Shown: piece by piece, positions 54,875 to 63,990 of the stretch
Layout: each line of letters begins with the position of its first letter
Numbering within the stretch: the first letter of the stretch is position 1
Source of the DNA: a bacterium
GTDB lineage: Bacteria; Bacteroidota; Bacteroidia; Chitinophagales; Saprospiraceae
Assembly: GCA_024742755.1 (NCBI GenBank)
Contig: JANSXW010000005.1
Coordinates: 1 to 64,000 of the forward strand
Reading direction: 5' to 3'
Length of the DNA: 64,000 nucleotides
Made by a program: the position numbers and the translations under genes
The notes under the pieces: generated by a model
The model's database searches: none
What the model saw: the letters and a program-made list of their open reading frames with translations, nothing else
Told to the model about the DNA's origin: nothing

Positions 54875-55429
54875 TCAGGCAGGCGTGTCATTTTCTACCT
54901 CACAGCACTTTACCAGCCCCAGGTAGTCCACGCGGTCTGATGCCAGCTTGTGAATGAAGCTGTTCTTGATTTCGCCATCCTGAATCACAAAGGCGCCGGG
55001 CATTTGAAAGCCATCGCCCAGCTGAGGGCCAATTCCATGTCCGGCCACCACCCCGGCAGAGAAGCCCCGTATCCAGGATTGCAGGCCGAAAAGCTGGGTG
55101 AAATTACCTTTGACCAGGCCGAACTCCGTGTAGTATTTGCACTCAGGGTCACTGATGTGCTGCACGCCCTCCAGCCCGTAGCGGTTGAAGTAGCGCTCGG
55201 CGATTTCATTGTCCGTCATGTGGACGAAAACCAGCTCAGAACCTGATGCCTCAATATCCTCCCGTTCCTTGGAAATATCAGCGAGTGCTTCCCGGCAGAA
55301 GGTACAGCCAAAATGCCGGAGAAAAACCAGCAAAACCGGCTTATTTTCAGATAAGGCCATCAGGCTGGCGCCTTCATTGGTCACCATTTCCTGCAAAAGC
55401 TCATTCTCGAGTGAACGGTTGGTTTCCAT
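54875..55429 (-). CDS. peroxiredoxin-like (AhpC/TSA, PRXL2/SelU type) protein
   Basis: Thioredoxin-fold protein of 184 residues. C-T-F-C at 42-45 in F-G-C-T-F-C-R-E-A-L is the redox pair; this C-x-x-C form, with the later G-A-F-V-I-Q-D-G, fits the peroxiredoxin-like 2/SelU branch rather than classic AhpC. No signal peptide, so cytoplasmic. The reducing partner is unknown. The gene stands between the VWA gene and mdh. Confidence 0.85.
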   Translation of the reverse strand: METNRSLENELLQEMVTNEGASLMALSENKPVLLVFLRHFGCTFCREALADISKEREDIEASGSELVFVHMTDNEIAERYFNRYGLEGVQHISDPECKYYTEFGLVKGNFTQLFGLQSWIRGFSAGVVAGHGIGPQLGDGFQMPGAFVIQDGEIKNSFIHKLASDRVDYLGLVKCCEVENDTPA

Positions 55430-55602
55430 ACATTTTTTGATTTTCAGTATTCTTCAACATCCGTGGCTAAACATTGTTCTCGCCCTGGTCGAAGAATGTG
55501 TTTCAGGGTATCTGCTTTGTGCTGTCTGCGATGTTAAATATCGAACAAAAAATGCAACTCCGGAAATGGAATTTGTCTGAAAAAAGCAACAATCCGCCCA
55601 AC

Positions 55603-55640
55603 AAAAAGACAGGGGCTCCCGCATGGTTGCGAAAGCCCCT
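55603..55640 (-). terminator. intrinsic terminator of mdh
   Basis: On the minus strand AGGGGCT (55634-55640), a 16-base loop and AGCCCCT (55611-55617) are followed by GTCTTTTTG, 27 bases after the mdh stop. Stem plus uridine run fit a rho-independent terminator. Confidence 0.85.
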
Positions 55641-55666
55641 CTCAGGTAGCAGGTCTGCCTTGGCCA

Positions 55667-56599
55667 TTAAATGTCCATCTTCTCAAATACGTCCATTACG
55701 GAGCGTACATGCTGAGCCGATTCTGCCAGCAGTGCTTTCTCATCGTCGTTGAGCTGCAGCTCGATGATTTGCTCAATGCCGTTTTTGCCCAGCTTCACCG
55801 GAGCGCCGAGGAACATATCATTGATGCCATACTGCCCGTCGAGGCGCACGCAGCAAGGGAAAATGCGCTGCTCATCGCGTACGATGGATTCCACCATCTG
55901 AGCAGCTGCCGCACCCGGTGCATACCAGGCAGAAGTGCCCATCAGCTTAACCAGTTCGCCACCACCTACTTTGGTGCGCTCTACGATGGCATCCAGTTTG
56001 TCTTTGTCGATGAGTTCAAGCACAGGGATGCCCGCCACGGTAGTGTAACGGGGCAGTGGCACCATCGTATCACCGTGCCCGCCCATCAGTACGGCCTGAA
56101 TATCCTTGGGAGACACGTTCAGCTCCGTAGAAAGGAATGCCCGGTAACGCGCTGTATCGAGGATGCCCGCCATTCCGAATACACGGGAAGCATCAAGGCC
56201 GGAAGCTTTGTAGGCCGCGTAAGTCATGACGTCCAGTGGGTTGGACACCACGATGATAATAGGATTCTTGGAGTGCTCCATGATAGAGCTGGAAACCATA
56301 TTGACAATCTTGGCGTTGGTAGCGATCAAATCATCGCGGCTCATGCCAGGCTTACGTGGAATACCGGCGGTGATCACCACAATATCCGAATCGGCAGTCG
56401 CTGCGTAATCTTCCGTTCCGACCAGCCGGGTGCTGTAGTAATCGATTGGAGCCTGCTGCCAGCTGTCCAGCGCTTTTCCTCGCGCCATGTCGCCTTTGAT
56501 GTCCAGCAGGACGACTTCGTTAACCAGGTCCTTATGGGCCAAAACATTAGCACAGGTTGCGCCCACATTGCCGGCGCCGACTACGGTTACTTTACTCAT
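55667..56599 (-). CDS. mdh: malate dehydrogenase
   Basis: NAD-dependent malate dehydrogenase of the TCA cycle, 310 residues, LDH-like branch. The Rossmann motif is G-A-G-N-V-G-A, the active loop I-P-R-K-P-G-M-S-R has the two substrate arginines, and G-G-H-G-D-T-M-V-P holds the catalytic His. It catalyses malate to oxaloacetate. An isolated TAAGTTTG box (minus strand, 56671-56678) and a leader hairpin (56637-56668) lie upstream. Confidence 0.97.
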   Translation of the reverse strand: MSKVTVVGAGNVGATCANVLAHKDLVNEVVLLDIKGDMARGKALDSWQQAPIDYYSTRLVGTEDYAATADSDIVVITAGIPRKPGMSRDDLIATNAKIVNMVSSSIMEHSKNPIIIVVSNPLDVMTYAAYKASGLDASRVFGMAGILDTARYRAFLSTELNVSPKDIQAVLMGGHGDTMVPLPRYTTVAGIPVLELIDKDKLDAIVERTKVGGGELVKLMGTSAWYAPGAAAAQMVESIVRDEQRIFPCCVRLDGQYGINDMFLGAPVKLGKNGIEQIIELQLNDDEKALLAESAQHVRSVMDVFEKMDI

Positions 56600-56636
56600 A
56601 ATTTTTTATTGGTTTTGCTAATTGACTGATCTGTAT

Positions 56637-56668
56637 CCGCTGATCCTTTCGTCAGGATGGGTCAGCGG
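56637..56668 (-). promoter_or_regulatory. stem-loop in the mdh leader
   Basis: CCGCTGA (56637-56643) pairs with TCAGCGG (56662-56668), and TCCT (56644-56647) with AGGA (56654-56657) inside, making a two-part hairpin. It lies about 40-70 bases before the mdh start, downstream of the TAAGTTTG box, so would be in the mRNA leader. It could affect stability or translation. Confidence 0.45.
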
Positions 56669-56821
56669 GGCAAACTTAATTAATTATCTTCAGCTTCCGA
56701 AGTAACTTTCGTCATATCAATTGCTGCAATTCATCACTTTTTCAGGGCGTTTGCCGGTTTTTTTGCCTTTTATTTTATCGGGTTTGGCACACGTGAGACA
56801 AATCGTATTTTAAATTTTTGC

Positions 56822-56829
56822 TACTTTTG
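56822..56829 (+). promoter_or_regulatory. candidate -7 box (TACTTTTG) of the first metalloprotease gene
   Basis: TACTTTTG matches TAnnTTTG; transcription would start near 56835, leaving a leader of about 85 bases before ATG 56920. The upstream -33 box is unclear. The remaining intergenic sequence between mdh and this gene is A+T-rich and holds no gene. Confidence 0.45.
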
Positions 56830-56919
56830 CGGAGCCAAATTTCCTTACTGAAAGGATAAGAATAAAACAAATTTTGCCTCCCTTTGCCGAGGTCTTCATC
56901 AGCAAAATAATACTTGGAA

Positions 56920-58458
56920 ATGTTTAAAAGGTTTTTCCTTATGCTTTTTGTGGCACTGTCAGCCCTGTTTTCTGCTCAGGCGCAGGAAACGCACTTCCCC
57001 TGCGGGCTTGACCACGAAGGTGCACAAATTCTTACCGAGCGCCTCCTCGAAAACAGAGCCGCTTTGGAAGCCGGCCTGATCACTGAACGCAGTACCAGCT
57101 ATGTGCCTGTTAAATTCCACCTCGTTGGCCAGGCCGATGGCTCCGGGCGGGTATCGCCTTCCAGAGTTCTTGATCAGCTGTGTGCCCTCAATGAGGATTT
57201 TGCACCAGCAGACATTCAGTTCTACATCAAGGATGGTTTCAATGAAATCTTCAATAATGCGGTGTTTGAAAACCATTCCAACACGCAGAACACGATCATG
57301 GAATTTGCGAGGGACAACAACGCCATCAATGTTTTCATCCCCGCTAATGCCAACACCGGCGGCGGAGGGATCGGTACCACTCTGGGGTATTATTCACCCT
57401 TCAAAGACTGGCTGGTCATCCGCAAAAATGACGTGGGCACCTCTGAAATCACTATGACCCACGAATTTGGCCACTTCTTCAGCCTCCCCCACCCTTTCAA
57501 TGGCTGGGACTTCGAACCCTGGGAAGCAGCCATGCATGGCACCACCGTCAACCAGACTACTGCTCCGGATAATTTCACGCCGGTAGAGCTGGCCGATGGC
57601 AGCAATTGCGGAAGCGCGGGCGACTTTATCTGCGACACCCCGCCCAACTACAACTTCGGCTTCGGCTGGTCCAACTGCAATTTTACCACAGAAGTAAAGG
57701 ACCGCAACGGCGATGTGCTTGACCCCGAGGAGCGCCTCTTCATGAGCTACTTCCTGAATTGCCCACGGGACGAGTACTTCTTCTCTGATGACCAGATCTC
57801 GCTTATGCAGGCAGACCTGGCGTCCCCCCAGCGTTCTTATATCAGGAGCAACCATACGCCAGTGCTGGAAGAAATCACGGAAACACCGGTGCTTACCGGT
57901 CCGATCAACAGCGAGATTGTGGAAGGCTTCAACGCGGTGAACTTGTCCTGGGATGCCGTACCTGGTGCTCAGGCTTATGTCCTGCAAATTTCACGCCTGC
58001 CTACCTTCTCGGCTACACTTACGGTCTATGACGAAGTAGTCTACGGCACCTCAAAAGTAATTAATGGCTTGCTGGAAAACACCAACTACTTCTGGCGGGT
58101 ACGGCCCTTCAGCGCTTACCGAACCTGCACTGAGTTCTCTGATGCTGAAGCCTTCACCACCGGCAGTACCGTAGCAGCCGACGAAATTGAACTGCTTGAC
58201 GTATTCAACGTGGCGCCGAACCCCGTAAGCGGCCAAGCCAACGTACAGATCAACTTAAAAGCCAATCAGGCCTTCCCGGCATGGGTTTCTGTGCACAACA
58301 TGGCAGGGCAGGAAATTGCGCAGCTGGGCGAGGTGAAGGTACAGCAAGGCAGCAACACCTTTGAAGTGCCTGCTCAGAACCTCAGCCCGGGCGTATACCT
58401 CATTGGGCTCAGCAGCCCGGAAGGCCGGCAGTTTAAGCGGTTGGTGGTCACCCGCTAA
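56920..58458 (+). CDS. secreted M43-type metalloprotease 1 with FN3 and T9SS domains
   Basis: Secreted zinc metalloprotease of 512 residues; ATG 56920 begins the signal peptide (an in-frame TTG lies six bases upstream). The catalytic H-E-F-G-H-F-F-S-L-P-H (181-191) and the met-turn S-Y-F place it near M43 pappalysin-like metzincins. C-terminal to it are a fibronectin III-like domain (N-L-S-W-D-A-V-P-G) and a type A T9SS tail (A-P-N-P-V-S-G onward). It is the first of three tandem paralogues. Confidence 0.92.
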   Translation: MFKRFFLMLFVALSALFSAQAQETHFPCGLDHEGAQILTERLLENRAALEAGLITERSTSYVPVKFHLVGQADGSGRVSPSRVLDQLCALNEDFAPADIQFYIKDGFNEIFNNAVFENHSNTQNTIMEFARDNNAINVFIPANANTGGGGIGTTLGYYSPFKDWLVIRKNDVGTSEITMTHEFGHFFSLPHPFNGWDFEPWEAAMHGTTVNQTTAPDNFTPVELADGSNCGSAGDFICDTPPNYNFGFGWSNCNFTTEVKDRNGDVLDPEERLFMSYFLNCPRDEYFFSDDQISLMQADLASPQRSYIRSNHTPVLEEITETPVLTGPINSEIVEGFNAVNLSWDAVPGAQAYVLQISRLPTFSATLTVYDEVVYGTSKVINGLLENTNYFWRVRPFSAYRTCTEFSDAEAFTTGSTVAADEIELLDVFNVAPNPVSGQANVQINLKANQAFPAWVSVHNMAGQEIAQLGEVKVQQGSNTFEVPAQNLSPGVYLIGLSSPEGRQFKRLVVTR

Positions 58459-58518
58459 CTTTTGACTAAGCCGATGCCCTTCTTTTTCTGAAAGAGAAAC
58501 GACAATTCACTTCTTACC

Positions 58519-58558
58519 AATAATGCCCAATGAACTACTTGTTTTATTGGGCATTATT
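58519..58558. terminator. intrinsic terminator between metalloprotease genes 1 and 2
   Basis: A perfect 13-bp inverted repeat (58519-58531 with 58546-58558, AATAATGCCCAAT arm) with a T-rich loop, 60 bases after the first metalloprotease stop. It suggests the three paralogues are not one simple operon. Confidence 0.7.
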
Positions 58559-58622
58559 ATTGGTCCGGGCGGCAAAATCAGATGGCGCCTGCACATTGGA
58601 TATAAAATAACAAATCTGCCAG

Positions 58623-60125
58623 ATGAATTTAAAACGACACCCATTCTGTCTATTTCTGCTTATTTTGATAACCGGCTATACAGAATTGTCCGCACAGGCT
58701 ACAGACAACTTCTGCGCCACCCCTCCCGGAAAAAGCGAGTGGCTGGAATCCTATCAGCGCAATCCGGAACATTACGCCGTCCGCTCAGACGAGTTGCGCT
58801 ACATTCCAATGACCATTCACCTGGTCGGTACCGACGAAGGATCGGGCTTTTTTACCGGTGAGCAACTGGCAGATGCGCTTTGTACTTTGAATGAAGACTT
58901 TTTGCCTGCCGATTTGCAATTTTTTATTGCGGGAGACATCCGGTATATCAGCAATTCCACCTACTATCAGCATACGTTTGGGCAAGGGTTTCAAATGATG
59001 CAGGAGAACAACGTGCCCAACACCGTCAACTGCTACTTTGTGCAAGACCCCGCCGGGGCCTGCGGTTACTTCTCTCCCGGAGCCGATGCCGTAGCGATGT
59101 CAAAGGGTTGCAGCGGCGTCAATAGCCATACCTGGGCGCATGAGCTCGGGCATTTCTTTTCCCTGCCTCACACCTTTTCGGGTTGGGAAGGCACAGACTA
59201 CAGCCCCATTGATCCTACTCCTGCGTTCATCAATGGCCGCCGGGTGGAACGCGTAGACGGTGACTTTTGCAGTACGGCGGGCGATGGCTTTTGCGATACG
59301 CCGCCCGACTACCTGAGCTACCGGTGGAATTGCAATAATGAGGAGTTGAGCAATGTGCAGCAAAAAGATCCGGCCGACTCCACCTTCCGCTCTGATGGCA
59401 CGTACTTCATGAGCTACGCAAGCGACCGGTGCATGAACCGTTTTTCGGATGAGCAAATTACTGCCATGCGCGCTAATATTGAATTTCAGCGCCCGGGCCT
59501 CCTGCTCAACCCTTTCCTCCCGGATTTGATTCCGGATACCTTTGAAGTGGTGCTGACGGCCCCTGATTCCGGTGCTGTTTTTGACGTTACCAGCTCCGTT
59601 ACCTTAGAGTGGGAAGCGGTGCCTGGTGCGATTGGTTACGCTATAGACTTTGATTTCTACGTGCCCTTTAATGGTGCTACCATCAACTTCAGGAGCTACA
59701 CCGCATCCACCAATAGCCTAACCATCAATAACCTGCAATCCAACCGCACTTATGTTTGGAGGGTCCGCCCCTTCAGCCGCTATGATGGTTGCACAGTGTA
59801 CAGCCCTCCCAAAGCATTCACGGTGGGCACTTTCGTGGACAGCAAAGAAGCAACATTAGCCAACTACGGGCTTAGGGCTTTCCCCCAACCGGCAAGCCTG
59901 AGTACCGGGCACTTCAGTGTGGCATACGAAATTCCCGGAAACGAGCTGGCCCAACTTCGCCTGATCAACAGCAGTGGACAGGCCGTGCAAAACCTGCAGT
60001 TTGAGGCGCTGCCCGGAAAGCAGGTGATAGAAGTCCCAACGAGGGGCCTGCCGCCCGGGTTTTACCTCCTGGAGCTGACGACAAACACCGGGCGGTGGGT
60101 GGAAAAATTGAGCCTGTCCCGTTAG
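58623..60125 (+). CDS. secreted M43-type metalloprotease 2 with FN3 and T9SS domains
   Basis: Paralogue of 500 residues with its own signal peptide (E-L-S-A-Q). Motifs: C-A-T-P-P-G-K-S-E-W near the mature N-terminus, H-E-L-G-H-F-F-S-L-P-H (173-183), and F-M-S-Y-A-S (met-turn). The FN3-like domain has L-E-W-E-A-V-P-G-A, and the tail F-P-Q-P-A-S onward is a T9SS domain. The N-terminal C-x-T-P-P-G-K-S motif is shared with the third copy but not the first. Confidence 0.92.
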   Translation: MNLKRHPFCLFLLILITGYTELSAQATDNFCATPPGKSEWLESYQRNPEHYAVRSDELRYIPMTIHLVGTDEGSGFFTGEQLADALCTLNEDFLPADLQFFIAGDIRYISNSTYYQHTFGQGFQMMQENNVPNTVNCYFVQDPAGACGYFSPGADAVAMSKGCSGVNSHTWAHELGHFFSLPHTFSGWEGTDYSPIDPTPAFINGRRVERVDGDFCSTAGDGFCDTPPDYLSYRWNCNNEELSNVQQKDPADSTFRSDGTYFMSYASDRCMNRFSDEQITAMRANIEFQRPGLLLNPFLPDLIPDTFEVVLTAPDSGAVFDVTSSVTLEWEAVPGAIGYAIDFDFYVPFNGATINFRSYTASTNSLTINNLQSNRTYVWRVRPFSRYDGCTVYSPPKAFTVGTFVDSKEATLANYGLRAFPQPASLSTGHFSVAYEIPGNELAQLRLINSSGQAVQNLQFEALPGKQVIEVPTRGLPPGFYLLELTTNTGRWVEKLSLSR

Positions 60126-60188
60126 GCGCTTCAGCTACCGGGTGGAGAACTGCCCGCCATTGTTTATCTTTCGGAAAAATGCAGACCG

Positions 60189-61730
60189 ATGGCAAAAATT
60201 TTACACGCACTGGTTTTAATCCTTGGCCTGGCCACCGCAGCACAGGCGCAATCCAACTGGGAATTCCCTTGTGGCACGCCTCCCGGCAAATCAGACTGGC
60301 TGAAGCGGTACCAACAGGACCCACAGTATTTTCAGCGGGACAATGATACAATCTTGTACGTCCCGCTTACCATACACCTCGTAGGGACCGACTCCGGTAA
60401 TGGGTTCTTTTCTCTTTCCGGGCTGAAAGCGGCCTTTTGTAAGCTCAACGAAAGCTTTGAAGAAGCCAACATTCAGTTTTTCAGGGCGGGGGAGATCAAT
60501 TATTTGACGAATTCGGCCTGGTATTCCCACGAGACCGTCCTGGAAGGAGCGGAAATGATGTTCGCCAACAACGTTGATGGCACGTTAAACATCTACTTTG
60601 TCAATGACCCCGCCGGCAACTGTGGCTACAACCTGCCTTATGCAGGCATCGCCATGCGCAAAAGCTGCTCAGGCCCCAATGACAATACCTGGGCGCACGA
60701 AATCGGGCATGCCCTGGCTATTCCTCACCCTTTCCTGGGGTGGGAAGGCGGCATCAGCCATGATGGGTCGCAGACGCACAACTACAACAACCCGGCGCCT
60801 GAGATCATCACCTATGACTATACGTTCTTCCAGGACACCCTCATTGAAGACACCCTGATTATCGACACTGCATACGTAGAATTGCTGGATGGCAGCAACT
60901 GCAGCTTTGCCGCCGATGGCTTTTGTGATACCTCACCGGACTATCTGGCTCAACGCTGGTTTTGCGACGCCAATGGAGAAAGCCCGGTCCTTCAAACAGA
61001 CCCTGCCGGCGCCACCTTCCGTTCGGATGGCAGCCTGATCATGGGCTATTCTGACGATGCCTGTCAGGCTCGGTTCACACCGGAGCAGATTGCCGCCATG
61101 CGTGCCGATCTGTATGATGAGAATCCGGACTGGATTTCACAGGAGCCGCCCATGGACCTTGTAGCGGGTACGGTTACGGAGTTTCTCAGCCCGGAAGAGG
61201 GCGCGGAATTGCCTTTTGATGAGGTATTGCTTTCCTGGGCGCCAGTTGAAAATGCGACCCACTACATCGTGCAAATCAGCCCACTGCCTACCTTTGGCCT
61301 ACGGTCAGAGTATGTAGTGGAAGGGGAAGCCCTTGTGGTCACTGACCTTGTGGCTAACCGGGACTACTATTGGCGCATTACCCCATACAATGCCTATTCT
61401 TACTGTGCGCCGATTTCAGAAGTGCGCACCTTCAGCACCACTGATGTCAGCAGTGTGGCCGCAATCAATCAGCTGACTTCGCTCAGGGTTTTTCCCCAGC
61501 CGGTTGGCGCAGGAAATATGCTGACCGTAGACTTCACGGTCAATGCGCCGATTGAGGGCCGGATCAGGCTTTTCAACAGCCTTGGGCAGGCCCTTCAGGA
61601 GACTGCCCTGAACTACGGTGCCGGGCAGCACACCCTGCCGTTTCCAACTGCCCAGCTGCCAGCCGGATTGTACTTTCTGTCTGTTCAAACGGCGGAAGGA
61701 CAAGCGGTCCGGCAAGTTGTGGTCGAATAA
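60189..61730 (+). CDS. secreted M43-type metalloprotease 3 with FN3 and T9SS domains
   Basis: Third paralogue, 513 residues, signal ending A-A-Q-A-Q. It has C-G-T-P-P-G-K-S-D-W, H-E-I-G-H-A-L-A-I-P-H (170-180) and I-M-G-Y-S-D in the met-turn place. An acidic insert (D-T-L-I-E-D-T-L-I-I-D-T) lies between the zinc motif and the met-turn and is absent in the first two copies. FN3-like (L-S-W-A-P-V-E) and T9SS (F-P-Q-P-V-G onward) ends are kept. A TATCTTTC box lies at 60165-60172. Confidence 0.92.
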   Translation: MAKILHALVLILGLATAAQAQSNWEFPCGTPPGKSDWLKRYQQDPQYFQRDNDTILYVPLTIHLVGTDSGNGFFSLSGLKAAFCKLNESFEEANIQFFRAGEINYLTNSAWYSHETVLEGAEMMFANNVDGTLNIYFVNDPAGNCGYNLPYAGIAMRKSCSGPNDNTWAHEIGHALAIPHPFLGWEGGISHDGSQTHNYNNPAPEIITYDYTFFQDTLIEDTLIIDTAYVELLDGSNCSFAADGFCDTSPDYLAQRWFCDANGESPVLQTDPAGATFRSDGSLIMGYSDDACQARFTPEQIAAMRADLYDENPDWISQEPPMDLVAGTVTEFLSPEEGAELPFDEVLLSWAPVENATHYIVQISPLPTFGLRSEYVVEGEALVVTDLVANRDYYWRITPYNAYSYCAPISEVRTFSTTDVSSVAAINQLTSLRVFPQPVGAGNMLTVDFTVNAPIEGRIRLFNSLGQALQETALNYGAGQHTLPFPTAQLPAGLYFLSVQTAEGQAVRQVVVE

Positions 61731-61738
61731 ATTCAAGC

Positions 61739-61776
61739 AGCGGCTGTGGCTTTTCTTACAGAAGAGCACAGCCGCT
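61739..61776. terminator. bidirectional terminator overlapping the methyltransferase stop
   Basis: AGCGGCTGTG (61739-61748) pairs with CACAGCCGCT (61767-61776), with further pairing of the inner CTTTTCT/AGAAGAG segments. It lies between the third metalloprotease and the methyltransferase and includes part of the latter's stop codon. Confidence 0.8.
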
Positions 61777-62566
61777 ACCCAGGCTTCCGCATCAGGAGGG
61801 TAAACAGGTGAGGCGCACCCACCAAAGGGGCACACTCAAACCAACCATCCTGCCTTGGCTTCATGTTCGGAAAACAGTCAAATGGCGACGCCGGATACTC
61901 CTCGAAGGCCTTTAGTCGCAGCCCCTGCCCCATTAGCGCATTGATCACCTCACTGATGCTGTAGTTCCAGGTGTACTCCATACGGGTGGTGCCCTCTTCC
62001 GGGTTGGCATAGGACCCCACGACTTCTTCTGCAAAAGACGGCGCTTCGGTCCCAAAATAGCTGCAAGCGTATTTTCCCGTGTCAAAGTCGAACATCATCA
62101 GCCCAGGATGGAACTCCGCAATGAAGAAAGTCCCGCCGGGCTTCAGGTGGCGGGCCACTACTTCCCCCCAGCGCTTAATATCCGGCAGCCAGGTAAGCAC
62201 CCCATAGGAAGTAAAAACAATATCAAAGGTTTCCTCCAAATCGAGTGCTAAGACATCCGATTGCACGAAGCGGGCAGGAAGGCTCATATCTTCTGCGAGG
62301 GAGCGGGCGGTGGCAATCGCCTTGCCTGAAAAATCCACGCCCGTTGCCTGAGCTCCGAGCCTTGCCCAGGACAGGGTATCCTGACCGAAATGGCATTGCA
62401 GGTGAAGCAGGCTTTTGCCGGCCACCGGCTGCAGCGCTTGCAATTCCGGTTCCATCAGGGAAGACGCGCCATTTCTGAAGGCTTCCATATTGTAAAAGTC
62501 TGACTGCGGATGGAAGCCGGCCCAGCCGTCCCAAAGTTCACGATTAGCCTGTAGGTAGGTGTTCAT
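61775..62566 (-). CDS. class I SAM-dependent methyltransferase
   Basis: Methyltransferase of 263 residues from ATG 62566; an in-frame start at 62602 would add 12 residues and is less likely. SAM motif I is L-L-H-L-Q-C-H-F-G-Q-D-T, with G-V-D-F-S (motif II region) and F-D-I-V-F-T-S-Y-G (motif III). L-Q-C-H-F-G in place of the usual G-x-G-x-G is a known variant of the ubiE-like group. The substrate is unknown. It is divergent from the DUF3467 gene. Confidence 0.88.
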   Translation of the reverse strand: MNTYLQANRELWDGWAGFHPQSDFYNMEAFRNGASSLMEPELQALQPVAGKSLLHLQCHFGQDTLSWARLGAQATGVDFSGKAIATARSLAEDMSLPARFVQSDVLALDLEETFDIVFTSYGVLTWLPDIKRWGEVVARHLKPGGTFFIAEFHPGLMMFDFDTGKYACSYFGTEAPSFAEEVVGSYANPEEGTTRMEYTWNYSISEVINALMGQGLRLKAFEEYPASPFDCFPNMKPRQDGWFECAPLVGAPHLFTLLMRKPG

Positions 62567-62640
62567 GTTTTGCGGGCATGAGATTAATTGCGATATTGCC
62601 ACTCTTTCAAATTACAGGAAAACAAAAATAGTTCCAGAAC

Positions 62641-62961
62641 ATGGCAGACCAGAAGAAAAACCCACAAAATAAACTCAATATAGAGTTGCCGGAAGAAGTA
62701 GCCGAAGGCGTTTACTCCAACCTGGCTATCATTTCTCACTCCAATTCAGAGTTTATCCTCGACTTTGTGCGCCTTGTGCCCAATGTGCCCAAAGCGAAAG
62801 TCAAGTCGCGCGTCATTCTGACCCCACAGCATGCCAAGCGGATGCTTAGGGCCTTGCAGGACAACATTCAGAAGTTTGAAGCCCAGTTCGGGCCAATTGA
62901 TGAGTCCGGGCAGCCGCCGTTTCCACCGATGAGCTTTAACACGCCTAAGGCGCAGGCTTAA
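62641..62961 (+). CDS. DUF3467 family protein
   Basis: A 106-residue protein with the DUF3467 pattern: N-I-E-L-P-E-E-V-A-E-G-V-Y-S-N-L-A, S-N-S-E-F-I-L-D-F and R-V-I-L-T-P-Q-H-A-K-R-M. It is found in many Bacteroidota genomes as a small conserved protein of unknown function. It is soluble, and has no cysteines. A terminator follows. Confidence 0.93.
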   Translation: MADQKKNPQNKLNIELPEEVAEGVYSNLAIISHSNSEFILDFVRLVPNVPKAKVKSRVILTPQHAKRMLRALQDNIQKFEAQFGPIDESGQPPFPPMSFNTPKAQA

Positions 62962-62966
62962 AAAAA

Positions 62967-63010
62967 GGTGAAGCAGTGAGGCTGCTTTGATCCGTCTCAC
63001 CGCTTCCCCT
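62967..63010. terminator. bidirectional terminator (imperfect stem)
   Basis: GGTGAAGCAGTGAG (62967-62980) pairs with CTCACCGCTTCCCC (62996-63009) with two mismatches, flanked by a run of A on the left and T on the right, so it serves the convergent DUF3467 and ctlX genes. Confidence 0.75.
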
Positions 63011-63013
63011 TTT

Positions 63014-63943
63014 TTATTTCTCCTCCAGAAAGATTTCCGCCATCATGCAGCGGGCACTGCCGCCACCGTGCTGCTCAATCGTGTACAGCGGGCTATGCAG
63101 TACCTGCGTGTATTGTCCGATCAAATCCAATTGTTCGGGGGTGAGCGACTGATAAGCCTGCTCTGACATGACAAGGTAAGGCGTGCCGTCTTTACCGGCT
63201 ACCTGCAGCATATTCCCGGCAAAGGCCATCATCTGATCCAGGGAAATTTCGATAATCGCTTTTCCGGTAGCGGCAAACTGCTCCTTGAGCAACTGTTGCT
63301 CTGCTTTGTCGGGCACGGCATCCAGGCAAATGACCGCGAAGTCCACGCCCAGCGCCATCATCACGTTGGTGTGGTAAATGGCTTTCCCGTCGCCATCTAC
63401 GGCCGTGAAGGCTATTTTTTTGTAGCCCATCCTGTTGCAAAATGTCTCCAGCAGCGCTGCTTCTGTGCGCGGGCTCAGGCAGGCGTAGGCGATACGGTTG
63501 GGGCGGTCCAGGATAAGGCTCCCGGTGCCTTCCAGAAAACGGCCCTCGGCTTCCGTGCCTTCAAATTTTACCCGGTCACGGACCTCGAATTGAGCGGATA
63601 GCTGCTCAATGACATCCTCCCGGCGCTCTTTACGGCGGGTCGGCGCATGCATAGGGTACGTGGCTACAGTGCCATCCTGATGGAAAGTGACCCAGTTATT
63701 GGGGAAAATCGCATCCGGCTTGACCGGCATGGTCGTGTCCTCCACCACATGCACCTGAACACCGGCATCGCGCAGGCGGGCCACAAAAGTGTCGAATTCC
63801 TGGAGCGCCTGCTCCTCTATCTGACCCGAAGTGAGGTCTGGGTTCAGGCTCTGAAAGGCATTATTGGTGGCGGTTTCCGGGTTGTAACCGAAGTGCGCGG
63901 GGCGCACCATTAGCAGGTGGCTGGTAATTTGGCGTTCTTTCAC
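63014..63943 (-). CDS. ctlX: citrulline utilisation hydrolase CtlX
   Basis: Amidinotransferase-fold hydrolase of 309 residues. The start GTG 63943 is chosen because the TATCTTTG box at 63962-63969 covers the longer frame's TTG. M-V-R-P-A-H-F-G-Y-N, D-A-I-F-P-N-N-W-V, H-T-N-V-M-M-A-L (catalytic His) and G-G-G-S-A-R-C-M-M-A-E (catalytic Cys) are the family marks. CtlX splits citrulline to ornithine in Bacteroidota and other bacteria. Arginine deiminase is a more remote alternative. Confidence 0.9.
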   Translation of the reverse strand: MKERQITSHLLMVRPAHFGYNPETATNNAFQSLNPDLTSGQIEEQALQEFDTFVARLRDAGVQVHVVEDTTMPVKPDAIFPNNWVTFHQDGTVATYPMHAPTRRKERREDVIEQLSAQFEVRDRVKFEGTEAEGRFLEGTGSLILDRPNRIAYACLSPRTEAALLETFCNRMGYKKIAFTAVDGDGKAIYHTNVMMALGVDFAVICLDAVPDKAEQQLLKEQFAATGKAIIEISLDQMMAFAGNMLQVAGKDGTPYLVMSEQAYQSLTPEQLDLIGQYTQVLHSPLYTIEQHGGGSARCMMAEIFLEEK

Positions 63944-63961
63944 GGGCTGTAATTTTTGCCG

Positions 63962-63990
63962 CAAAGATAGGTTTTGAGAGGGACAACCAA
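63962..63990 (-). promoter_or_regulatory. Bacteroidota-type promoter of ctlX
   Basis: On the minus strand TTG (63988-63990), 18 bases, then TATCTTTG (63962-63969). Transcription would begin near 63956, about 13 bases before the GTG start at 63943. Confidence 0.65.
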
